NCBI GenBank assembly: GCA_905221605.1
Contig: CAJNDS010002113.1
Location: 1,021,001-1,065,523, forward strand
Source of the DNA: Symbiodinium natans
Taxonomy: Eukaryota; Sar; Dinophyceae; Suessiales; Symbiodiniaceae
Length of the DNA: 44,523 nucleotides
Direction: 5' to 3'
The position numbers and the translations under genes were made by a program. The number at the start of each line of letters is the position of its first letter. Within the stretch, counting starts at the first letter, position 1. Shown piece by piece: positions 22,301 through 34,300 of this stretch. The notes below the pieces were generated by a model. The model ran no database searches, was not told the DNA's origin, and worked only from the letters and a program-made list of their open reading frames with translations.

Positions 22301-25300
22301 CGCCCAGATTCTAAACCCTAAGCCCCAAATTTCCTAAACCCCAACAAACCCGCAAATCCTAAGCCTCAAGCTCTGGATTCCCATTCTTGAGGTCCACCTC
22401 ACTAGTCTCAGCTCCGAAGGCAAGAATTTTCGAAACCCCAAGCCGAAGCCGTCAGCCTCCCAGAGCTCTGCCGTTCAGGGTTTAGGGTTTAGGGGTTAGG
22501 GTTTAGGGTTTAGGGTTTAGGGTTTAGGGTTTAGGGTTTAGAGTTTAGGGCTTAGGGCCCAGGATTTCGCGTTTATGGTTTAGCCAAATTTTTGCAGGGC
22601 TCCCAAATCCGCCAACAACCACAAGGCGGCACACCTCGAGGCCGACCTGGCAAAACCCAGCGAAGAGTCCCGCTACGCCTACCTGCTGCAGGCGGAAGGG
22701 TTTAGGGTTTAGGGTTGAGGGTTTAGGGTTTAGGGTTTAGGGTTTAGGGTTTGGGGTTTAGGGATTAGGGTTTAGGGTCGTTTCTGCAAGTTGGGGGAGG
22801 ATTAAGACCCTAAAAGACCCTAAGGGTCCATGTACCTCATTATGATGTACTTGGGCCCTACTGTAAAGTCCCTAAATTAGGAGGTACTTTAAGGCCCAAG
22901 TATTCCCTATCCCCTACCCTAAACCCTAAACCCCAAACCCTAAACCCTAAACCCTAAACCCTATTTATGTCTGCAGAAGCTCGCTCGTAATTCGCCCAGT
23001 TGCGGTGTGGACCCCAACCCTAAACCCTAAACTCCAAACCCCAAAACCCCAAAACACCAAAACACCCCAAAACCAGCAATCAGCAGCCCCGTGCCGTTGT
23101 TCAGTCCTTTGTCCTCGCAAAGCTGGGCAACTGCATCGGGGGCCAGGACGATCTCACAGTTCTCGTTGGGTTTAGGGTTTGGGGTTTGGGGTTTGTGGTT
23201 TGGGGCTTAGGGCAGACTCGAACTACTCTTGAGTCGTCGTCGCGTCGTGGTGGGTGAGCGGGGGAATGCTGCCAAAATCGTCATAGGGAGGTCCTCCCAC
23301 ATTCTGGTTACACGGCTGCGGGTTCAGGACGCAGCCATCTAGTCACTTCTCCGAGTTGTGTTCCCGACATGTAAGTTGAGCAGTATGATCACAGGACCCT
23401 TCCGCCCCTTAAGACGCCAAAAGCAAAAGCCGGAGCCCGGACGGAAACCCCAAAGTTGAAGCTCTACACTTAAGTCAATAGTTTAGGACAAAGAGCACTT
23501 AGTCAATAGTTTAGGACAAAGAGTGGGGCCCCTTCTTCCCTTTTAAATTTGGGATTCGGGTTCCCTCATAAACCAAAAATGGTACTGGAGCTGGGCCCGT
23601 GCCAGCGGGGACGCCGTGCCTGCTTATTCCTAGGTTAGTCTTGGGCCCAGTGGTTGAACGTTCCGCTTTCTTGAGCTTCCTTTTCTCTACGAATTGCTTA
23701 AGAACCCCCCCAAAAAATATAAAGAATCTCCTTACAAGGGCAACATAGGAGTTTTCATTGTTTTTTTTTGGAGGGGGGGGGGGGGGGGGGGGGGGGGGGT
23801 TCTAAAGCATATAGTAGGTTCTGAGAAATGTGAGAGCTTCACCCGCTTCCTCTCTGGCTGTTGGAGAAGGCAAGCAACTCCGACCCAACAGGGGCTTCAG
23901 CATCGGCCTTTATAGCCGGAATGTCTCGCCCAAACCCTAAACCCTCAACCCGCAACCCTCAACCCTAAACCCTAAACCCTAAACCCTAAACCCTAAACCC
24001 TAAACCCTAAACCCTAAACCCTAAGCAACCTCCCGTCAGGATGACTTCCTCCACTGGCTTGGGGAGGAGTTGGGGTCCCTGGGCTTGGACGTGGCCCTAC
24101 CTGCCGGTAGCCGCTGGGCGGCAGGGAGGGTTTAGGGTTTATTAGGGCTTGGCGCGTAGGGTTTATTGTTTAGGGTTTCGGGTTTGCTATGTAAACCCTA
24201 AACCCTAATCAGCTTGGGAATTCAAGTCCCCCAACCCAGATAGGGCAGGACGCAGGCTCGTGGCTCAGGAGTTTGGGGCGTTCAGGCTTGTTGGGCTTGA
24301 GGGCTATTAGTTACGTTGTCGTCGCAAAGTATATGGGTCCACCAGACCCCTGAGCGCTAAACCCAAACCCTAAACCCTCATCCTGGGTTCTGGAATTCAT
24401 GGCTGGTGGGCGTAAGCTTGCCTGCGTGGTTAGGGTTTAGGGCTCAACCGAAGTCGCATGCAGCAACCAGCAAAAAAGCCCGAGTCAGTTTCGGGGAGGC
24501 GGCGCCATCACAACTTAGGATCAGATAGCTGCAGTCTGTCTGCGACGCTCTATGCCCAGAAGGTGCCCGTACTCCTGCTACTCAATGCTTGCCCGCGCAT
24601 GTCTTTATATAGAGTACCTCAGCAGACGAGTAGCCTAAACAGCGCCCCTATACGACGCTTTGGGTCCATGATGCGGTCCCTCTATCATTCGTCCCTAAAC
24701 CGGAGCCCTAAACCTCTACCTCTAAACCTCTAAAACACCCCAAAGTGCTAAAACCCTAAATCCCTGAACCCCTGAACCCCTCAACCCCAAAACTGAGCCA
24801 TCGGGTCCCCTGTAAGAGTCCCAGCTTTGCAGCTATTCAAAGCTTGGCAGCCGAGTGGTACCCCTTCTGTTTGCCTTTTTTTGGTTTCTGTCGGTGGTAA
24901 GGTCTCTTTCTAGTTTGACCCCCCCAAAAAGGGAAGCAAAGGTTAAACCCTAAGCCCTAAACCCCTAAACCTTGATTTTAATCTCAATGTGGTTGTTGAG
25001 CTACCAAGAAAACCACAGCTCAGGAGGAAGAGAGGCCAGCGTTTGCCGGAGCCTGACAAAACCAAAAGCCCTGGCCACTACCGATAGTGAGGGGCTAGGG
25101 TTTAGGGTTACCCTAATGCCTAAACCCTAAACCCTAAACCCTAAACCCTAAACCCCTGTAGGGTTGTAGGGTTCAGGGTTTATACAGGTTTTGAGGGGCT
25201 TACAGCCCACATGTAAACGGCTGCGACCAGTGGTTCAGGGGCGGGATGGAAGTTCAGGGTTTAGGGTTTATAGGGTTTAGGGTTTAGAGTTTAGGGTTTA

Positions 25301-28300
25301 GGGTTTAGGGTTTAGGCATTAGGGTAACCCTAAACCCTAGCCCCTCACTATCGGTAGTGGCCTTAATTAGCGCTGAAGGAAGTCTTTTAAGGCTCTCGGG
25401 GTTAAAGGGGCACGCTGTTTTGCTGAACAGGGGGACATCAGGGAACCCTGAAACCTAAACCCTAAACCCAAAAAATGAAATTAGGGTACATAAGGTGCTT
25501 AAGAGCATCTGTCTCAAGCTGCCGACTTCCCGGGGGACATGCTGCGACGTTTAATTACCCTACTTGGTAACTTCAAAACCCTAAACCCCCAGAGCCCGAC
25601 CCTAAGCCCTAAGCTCTGAGCTGTCGCATTTCGGCGCTGTTGCTTGACGGTTTAGGGTTTAGGGTTTAGGGTTTAGGGTTTAGGGTTTAGGGTTTAGGGT
25701 TTAGGGTTGAGGCCAATGACTCCAAGTCACCTACTGACGAGAAGAAGAGCCAAGAAGGGAGCCACGGTCTTTGGCGTCATGGTCTTGCTCAGTTGCTCAG
25801 TGGCCCTCGCTCGATCTGCCCACATTTCCCCTGGCAGGTACGAAGGCCAAGCATCCAAAGCATCCAAAGATGACGACGAAGGACATGCCAATGACTTTAA
25901 GCCGCAAGCCGACATCAGCGACAAGACTTGGTGAAGAACCACACTCCATCCGAACCCCAAACCTCCCCCCAAATCCAGGGGTCACATTTCCTACTCTTTC
26001 TGAAAGGGTTTAAGGATGAGGACAGGTTCCTCAGAAGTTCCTTATAGCGATAAACGGGAGGGGGGGTCACCTGATTTCCTAGTTCATGATTCAGAACCGG
26101 CCTAAGGCAGGAGCCACCATGATTACCAAGATTATCCCCGTGTAACCACCATAATGTTAGAGTTTGCATTTTCAGGAACATAGCCCTAAACCCTAAACCC
26201 TATACCCTAAACCCTAAACCCTAAACCCCAAATTGCACAAAATGCCATGTGCAGTAAAAATGACCCCCTGTGTCAATACCTAAGTGCTAGAGCCTCAGCT
26301 GTCCTTTTTGGGGTGAGAGTGAACGAACGCAATCTGCGACTGCCACAGCTTAATTCGGGTTTCGGGATTGGGGCTTAGGGTTTAGGGATTAGGGCTTAGG
26401 GCTTCGGGTTTAGATGCAGGGTGTTCCGACTGCAAGGCTAGGATTTTAGGCCTAATGGGTCTACGATGTTGTCTCCTTCTGAACGTCCGCTTAGTACGGG
26501 CTAGGTGCACTCACGGAACGGTTAGCCCTCAGCCCTGAAAATCCCGAAGCCATGACCCTCGACCCTAAACCCGAAACCCTAAACCCTAAACCCTAAACCC
26601 CAAGCCCCTAAACCCTAAACCCTAAACCCTAAGCCCCATAGCCCTAAACCCTAAGCCCCAAACCCTAAACCCGAACATGCGCACGATTCTGAAGGCCGAG
26701 ACCTGCCCGACCTCGCGCGGGTGTCGATGCAGGAGGCTAAACCTTAAGGGCGGGCCGGGGCTGCCATCACAAAAACAGCCCTAAACCCTAAACCCTAAAC
26801 CCTAAACCCTAAACCCCAAACCATGTGTTGTGTCGTGTCTTCCTGTGTTTGTACACCGGGGCCGGGGTTTAGGGTTTAAGGGCTCATGTTGCCCCTTATC
26901 TACCCCGGAAAACCCAAGGGCCATACTTCAGAACCGTTTCATTAGAGAAGGTAAGGGACCATATCTGTATCTTCCCTTAGTGTGTCCGGGAACAATGCTT
27001 GCCTTTGCATCCTCAGCAGACCTCGCATCCGCCCTCAGGGCCGCGAACCATCGGCAGCCCAAGCCCTAAGCAATCAAACGCTATAAGAGGGTTTAGGGTT
27101 TAGAGTTTACGGTCTAGGGTTTTGGGTTTAGCGTTTAGGGTTTAGGGTTTAGGATTTTTCTAGGAACCTTAGAAACCTTTAAAGAGCCCCAAGCCCGCCT
27201 GATCTTTATCTAAGGAAACCCCAAACCCTACTATAGTGGTTGGAATAAGTACTAATAGGATTCCCTTCGGGCCCCTCTAATCATACTGCTGAATAACCGC
27301 AAAACCCTATTCTATTGATTAAGGCCCCTAAACCCTAAACCCCAAACCCTAAACCCTACACTGAGCAATTCTGATTAAATCGACCCGCAAGCTGCTAGAA
27401 CCCATGAGTCGTACAAACCCTAATCTCTAGGCCTTATTTTTAGCGGATTTCATGAAGATTCCCCCCGAGACCCCTTTCAGCCCCATAAGCCCCTATAACC
27501 CCTATGACCCTAAACCTAAACACCTAAAAACCCTATAAACCTAAATAAACCCTAAACCCTAAGCCCTAAACTGTGGCCCTGAACCCAAAGCCCCAAGCCC
27601 CTACAACCCCTACATCTCAGTCTTCCCTGATGACCTCGCAAGGTGCAGGCCGCGAGGTCCCGAAGAAGGAAGGCAGGGCTTGGGGTTCGGGGTTTAGGGT
27701 TTAGGGTTTAGGGTTTAGGGTTTAGGGTTTGGGGTTTGGGGTTTAGGGTTTAGGGTTTAGGGTTGCGCCCTATAAGGGGTTCAAGGGTTTAGGTGCCCTA
27801 TCTAACCCCTCAGACCGAAACTGGCCAGAAATCCCTGTTTTAGGGTATTTAGGGTCTTTAGGGGTACCCTAAACCCTAGACCCTAGAACCGGTTGTAGGG
27901 TTTAGAGGTTTAAGGGTTGCAGCGTTTTAGGGTTTAAGGGTCTCGAGGCTGAAGGGTGTAAGGGTTTAAGAGTTTCAGGGTTTAGGGTTTAGGGTTAACA
28001 TCTTCAGGGTTTAGGGTGCCGAAGGCTGTTGTGACTCGGCTTTCTACGCTTTCTTAGGACTGGATCCGCAAATGTCGTCTGAAGAGTTGGCAATAATTCC
28101 GTTGCATTTGGAAAATCAAAGTGACTTTGACGTGATTCATGAATTTAATATCAAGATGTATATCACGCAATGTCTTCTCCGAGGTATCTGTTTTTAATTC
28201 GAATCTCTGTTTTTTTTTTGTTTGTTTGTTTGTTGGTTTGTTTGTTTGTTTCCGCACGCCCAGATCAGGGCTTAGGGTTTCAAGTTTAGGGTTTGAAGTG

Positions 28301-31300
28301 CGTGGGGCTTCATAAGGGGTCTAGGGTGCATCATCGTCATCGCATGCATTCGCGAAGAGCTCTCAGAACCCAGCGCACCTGTTCAGTGTGTCTTTGAATT
28401 AGCCTACCATAGGGGTCGGAATTATTACTAATCGTATTCTCTTATGGCCCCTTTATAAAACACTATACTGACCCCCCCCCAAAAAAAAACAACTCTTCTA
28501 ACTATTGAGGCCCCTACATTAGGCAACTCTTCACTTCTGTTGTCTTGCGGGAGCGGTATGTGAGCCATGGAGAACATGGCAGATGATGATGCAGGATTTG
28601 TTGATGTCTCGACGCGCCGTGCGAAGTCCGAGGGTTGAGTGTTTAGATTGCATTCGGAACCCTAAACAGTATGAGAAATCGACAAATCTGAATCAACGTT
28701 GCGTATTTCGGGAAACTAGGATGCCGAGTTGCACCTTTTCAGGTTTATGGGATCCTCAACCGTGCAGTATGAGGTTGCGGTTTCAGTTTGTTCGTTTTGT
28801 TTGGAGGGGGAGGGGTAGCCTTTTTTCAATTTAGCATTCCTTCTTTTGCTTTAAACCCTAAACCCTAAACCCTATGGTTTTTGATTGTCAGTCTTGCGAC
28901 ACTCTGGGTTCATACTCTTCGGCTCGAATAGCCCAAAAACCTCATGTGGGATAGCCTTTGGGCCGCAAATTTCTTAAACACGAGCCCCTAAACCCTAAAC
29001 CCTAAACCCAAAGCCCTAAACCCCAAACCCTAAACCCTGCACCTTGGCTTCAGAGTTTGTTGGGCTCTCGGCGGGAGGCGGGGTTTGAGGGCTTCCTCTA
29101 AGCATTTCTTGCTCTACACTTTCTATGAACACCCTTAACCCTCAACCCTCAACCTTAAACCTTACACCCAGAACCCAACCCGAAACCCGAAACCTTAAAC
29201 CCTAAACCCTAAACCCTAAGCCTTCAAGCTCCAAGCCTTAAGCTCTATAAACCTTATACCCGACACTCAACTGCTGCGCAGCGCAGGCTCACGAGTTCGT
29301 TTCCGAGGTGACTGTGGGTTGGGTTTCGGCGTTTAGGGTTTGGGGTTTAGGGTTTAGGGTTTAGGGCTAGGGTTTGGGTTTAGGGGTTAGGGTTCAGGGC
29401 TCAAGCCGCCGTTCGGTGGGGCTTAGAGTTTTAAGGTTTAGGGTTCAGGGTTAGCTAGGATCAGCTTGGAAGGAACGAACTCTGTGATCATGTCAAGAAA
29501 CCTTCTCGTTGCAAATCTTGTACTTCAAAGTTTCTCGCCTTTGCTGAAGATCCTAGTTCTTGGGTGTAGGACGTTAGGGCATTATTTCGGGCCTTATGGG
29601 ACCTCACTTAAGGTAGGGTTTCTGTGATTGCCGTTCTTGGTGAGTGTACAAAGGGTTTCTTACAAGCATTGCTGAGTGTATGGGTTGGGCGCTACTACAG
29701 AGGGGCAGAGGGGTATGGGGTTAGGGCTGTAGGGCTTTCTATAGGGTCTACGAGTTCAGGGCTGTAGGGTTTAAGGTCGCTTCTGGTGGGGTTCCGGGTT
29801 CTGGACCCCCACCCGGACTTGACTCTTGTAAAGCCTGGGGGCCTTAGAGCACCTAAACTTTGAAACCCAAGTCCACACCCTAAGGGTCCCTAGACCTACA
29901 TGGGGAATACTTGGGCCTTAGAGTACCTCCTATACGGGGACTCTTTAGAGTCCAAGTACGCAATAATAAGGTACATGGAGCCTTAGGGCCAGAACCCTAG
30001 AGCGCTGAAGCCTCTGCCCCCCAACCTCCTCAAATGCTCTTTTCGATGCGCTGAGAGGGGAAGAGGACCCCGGGTCTGGGATGTAGAGTTTGGGGTTTTA
30101 GGGTTTAGGGCTTAGGGTTTAGGGTTTAGGGTTTGGGGTTTGGGGTTTTGGGGCTTAGTACGGTTCAGGTTTCAGGGTCTTGGGGCTTAGGGTTTTGGAC
30201 TCAGGGTTTTGGCTCGTTGGAAGACAAGAGCCTTGTGTGAGCATCTCTGTTTGCGAGAGCCGGGCTTTTCCTTCCCGGGGTCGGTCTGTTTAAGGTTGGA
30301 GGTTGGGTGGGTTTTTGGATGGCTTATGCAAGGGCCGGACAAGCAAAACCCGGCAACCTTCAAACCCTAAGCCCTGTAACCCTAAACCCGAAACCCTAAA
30401 CCCTAAACTCTAAACCCTAAACCCTAAACCCTGTAACCCTAAACCCTAAACCCTAAACCTCAATCCTAAAACCCTAAACCCAAACCGACCCGATCAAACT
30501 CGACAGGACTCCCGGGATGAGAGTGCGAGCAATGTCAGCACCCCCAAGCAGGCCGGCCTGAACCCATGATTTGGGATGACTTGATTTCAGGGTTTAGGGT
30601 TTAGGGTTTGGGGTTTGGGGTTTGGGGTTTGGGGTTTAGGGTTAGGGAGGATCGTTCCAGGTTTTGTGTTTGGGGCCGTGGCTCTGGGGTTGGTTCTTCT
30701 AGGCAGTCGCGCCGTGGACAATATCTTTTGATGTGGCGAGAACCGATCCGCATCAGACGATAACACTGTGTTCTACATCACACATGAGCCCAAAACCCTA
30801 AATCCTCAGACATTCAACAGGTCAACTCGATGTACGTTTTATGGAGAGTTCGAGGTTCACCCCAGAACCCAGTCCGGGTAGTTCATACTAGGTAGGCCCT
30901 TTGCTCATACTTAGAATATTGTCAGAGGCTTTGAAGGGCGATCCAGCATGTTATCCGATTGTACTCCGTCATAGTTTAGAGTTGGAATGAACACTATCCA
31001 AGAACCCACCCCTAGTAAACAGGCCCCTAAACTGGGATTTGGAGTAGTATGCTTAAACACCACTTTTTTTGGTTCTGGGCTCCTAGTATAGCTACTTATA
31101 CCTAAAAAGTATGTACCTTTTTTTCAGGGTCTACTCCAAAGTAGGGCAAAGTGCCCTTTCGCCAGGCGAGGGCGAGGAATCTGCTTCAGGCCCAAGCTGC
31201 CCCTTCGCTTCCGCGGGTTTGTCAGAGGCTTTCGCTTTACAGGCTTTGGTTGCCCTAAACCCCTGATTCCGAAACCCCTGATTCCGAAACCATAAACCCT

Positions 31301-34300
31301 AAACCCTAAACCCTAAACCCTAAACCCTAGGGTTCGGTTGATGCTTGTCATTGGGAGCTTACCCCTAAGGGTCCATGTACCTCACTATTGTGTACTTGGG
31401 CCCCCAAGTCCGCAAATAGGAGGTACTTTAAGGCCCAAGTATTCCCAATCCCTAAGGCCCTAAACCCCAAACCCCAAGCCCTAAACCCTAAACCCTAAAC
31501 CCTAAACCCTGAACCCTGAACCCTAAACCCTAAACCCTAAACCCTAAACCCTAAGCCTTATTTAGGTACATGGCCCCTTAGGGTTCTGGTGTGTCCGAGA
31601 TGTGTTTGGCGGAGTACGTGTTGGGCTCTGCTTCGGCAGCCCTGAGAAGTGCCAGAACACGGAGTTCATGCCGCAGCTGCACCCTAAACCCTAAACCCTA
31701 AACCCTAAACCCTAAACCCTAAACCCTAAACCCTAAACCCTAAACCCTAAACCCTAAACCCTAAACCCTAAACCCTAAACCCTAAACCCTAAACCCTAAA
31801 CCCCAACCTTAAACCCGCACAAATAGCTGTCCTTCACGGCCATGGCTCCAGGGGCGTTTTTTTTTTTTTTTTTGGGGGGGGGGGGGGGTTGGGGGGTTGG
31901 GGGGTTGGTTCTGTCATGGTTAGCACCTAAAAGCTACTACACAACGCCCAAACCGCAACCCTCAGGTCCGAAGGAGTCGTCCCTCATCCCGTGTCGTTTC
32001 TTTTTTTGGGGAGGCTCTTTCGAGCCTAGGGGGTATCGCACACATCCCGCAGATGCGCATCAACGCAGGCTGTAGTGGCGGATCCGCTGGTGCAACGGGC
32101 TGAGTACTTCTTCAGTGCGCAGCTTATATTTGCGTTTTAGGATTTAGGGTTTAGGGTTTACGGTTTTTCGGAGGACCGAAGATTGTGTTTCCTCACGCCA
32201 CTCACGCCCCAACCCCTTGTACAAAACCCTGTGTAACCGTATCTGGTCACTTCTCTTAAATTATGGCCCCTTTTGGGGTTGCGATCATAAGGCTGCCCCT
32301 AATACCCTAAGAATACTTAGGATACCCAAGAAAGGACCATACTTTTGAGAACTGACCATACGAAACAAACCCTGTTATGACAAACCTTATACGACCAACT
32401 CTTCAAACCCTATAATCCCGTAATCAATCCCACACCCCAGGCTCCGGTTTAGGGTTTAGGGTTTAGGGTTTAGTGTTTAAGGTTTAGGGTTTAGGGTTCA
32501 GGGTTTAGGGTTTAAAGTTTATTAGGGTTTCGGGTTCAGGGTTAGTCAAGCGAGAGCGGCCTCGTTGAAGAGGGACGAAGCCCACGCACCATCAACGCAC
32601 GGCAGACTGCAGGTCAAGGGGACAAAGATAGCAGACTCGCAGTGGAGGGCAACGGAGCAGTCGTATGAACAAAGAGCCTTCAAGGTAGGACTTGACGCAA
32701 GTCAGGGTTACAGATGCTTCCCGGTTAAGATGTAGCCAGGTTACGTAAAGAGTGCAGAGGCTTGGCCAAGACCCTATACGCAAGAAGGTTGCGGGTTTAG
32801 GTTTGAGGGTTACTCTCTAAGGGATTGCATCATGGGGGGACCCGTGCTCCCTCCCTAGTAAGAACCAGCAAGTAATTATAACCTTAAGGGTCCATATACC
32901 TAAGTAATTAGGGAATGGTGGGGCCTTAAAGTACCTCCCATTTGGGCATTTTAGGGCCCCAAGTACATAAGAATGAGGTACATGGACCCTTGGGGTAGTT
33001 TTATGTTACCCTGAACCCTAAACCCTAACCCTTAACCCTAAACCCTAAACCCTAAACCCTAAACCCTAAACCCTAAACCCTAAACTCCAACCAGCTTGCG
33101 GAGCTCCGTGCGAGGTTCGACCCGTTGCAGGCGAACACCTCGGCAGGGGGCGTGTCGCGGGCTTGGAGACACACGCAGGTAGGGTTTTGGGTTTTGGGTT
33201 TTGGGTTTTGGGTTTAGGGTCTAGGGTTTAGGGTTCAGGGTTCAGGGTTCAGGGTTTGGGGTTTGGGGTTTAGGGTTTAGGGTTTTGGGTAAAACCTTTT
33301 TGGTTATACAGAATCTACTATAAATGAAAGGTTAACCTTTTTTGGGCCAGGATATTCAGCTGCTAAGGACCTACTCGTACCACCCCAGAGCTGGATGTAG
33401 CGCATAAGACGGGAGTTCCAAACAGCAGGCCATTATTAGACCCTCCAGATATGCTAGAATCGCTCTTCAAACAAATCCCCCAAGAGGGTGTAGGAATAAA
33501 GGCCTCCCCCCCAATCTTCTGAAGCTCCTAATTAAACCCGAAACCTTAAACCCTAAACCATGAGTCTACGCTAGGAGACTAGTGACCAAGGATGCAACCC
33601 CAAAAGTAAGGAAAGTACAGCTCACTCTAAACCCGAAACCCTGAACCCTAAACCATAAACCCTAAACCCTAAACCCACTCTTGGAAACCCCCCCCGGCGC
33701 ATCAACGAGGTTCCGGGGCGGTCTGTCCATGTCCGCCTCGGCACGTGGCCTGGCGGAGATGCTGGCAAACGAGGCAGCGAGCGCGCTGTTGTGGAGCTAG
33801 GAGGGGTTTAGGGTTTAGGGTTTAGGGTGTAGGGCTTAGGGTTTAGGGGTGCCTTCTTGGGGGCGTTTCGGGCCGAAGCCCTACTGTAAACCCCTAAGCC
33901 CTTTGGCCTTAAGTAGGGTAGGGCTGGGAAGGCTAGCCTCCAGAAGCCCAAAAACTAATGGCCAGCGAACAGGAAACCTCAACCCTAAATCCTAATCTCC
34001 CCGCCCAACCCAAAGCTACAAAACCCCGAAGACCCTGACTAAAACGTTAAGACTCTAAGACCCTAAAAACTTAATGCCCTAAAACCCCAATACCCTAAAA
34101 CCTTAACAACCTAAGACCCTAAAACCCTAAAACCCTAAAACCCCACCCTAAAACCCTAAACCCCTACACCCCTAAACCCCTAAACCCCTAAACCCCTAAA
34201 CCCCTCAACCCCTCAACCCCTAAACCCTAAACCCTAAACCCCATTTAGATACGACAACCCTAATTGCGACCGCCCCTTGCAGGACCTGTCCGCGCAACTG

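Larger units (their letters stand above)
24107..26694 (+). other. Intron 23 (2588 bp)
   Basis: TTTAGGG near 24129-24175; a 24230-24780 stretch without clear repeats or recognisable gene; family D copy with CCCTAAA (24843-25008); 290-bp fold-back (25073-25362); 8x TTTAGGG (25649-25709); small ORF (25716-25934); CCCTAAA 26185-26230 and 26550-26672. Confidence 0.6.
26736..30506 (+). other. Intron 24 region (3771 bp) with several possible small exons
   Basis: Mixed CCCTAAA (26776-26822, 28854-28875, 28985-29040, 30360-30480) and TTTAGGG (27095-27160, 27685-27765, 27975-27998, 29330-29400, 30085-30150, 30590-30650) blocks, family F copies at 27229-27330 and 28405-28516, and family A at 29879-29988. 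Possible exons at 27649, 28058, 28567 and 29287 are listed separately. Unlike most introns it does not open with TTTAGGG. Confidence 0.5.
30552..33094 (+). other. Intron 25 region (2543 bp), with array-interrupted family A element
   Basis: TTTAGGG/TTTGGGG 30592-30645; 30650-31250 non-repetitive with a family D-like piece (31065-31150); family A left part 31363-31452 and right arm 31559-31583 separated by CCCTAAA; a second array of about 18 CCCTAAA units (31680-31803); T16/G15 tract (31857-31889); TTTAGGG 32445-32530; family A 32882-32996; CCCTAAA 33012-33085. A candidate exon lies at 32613. Confidence 0.6.

Noticed and set aside
24458-24733. 91-codon open frame
   Set aside because: Low-information composition, ends in CCCTAAA translation, no motif and no splice-like borders.
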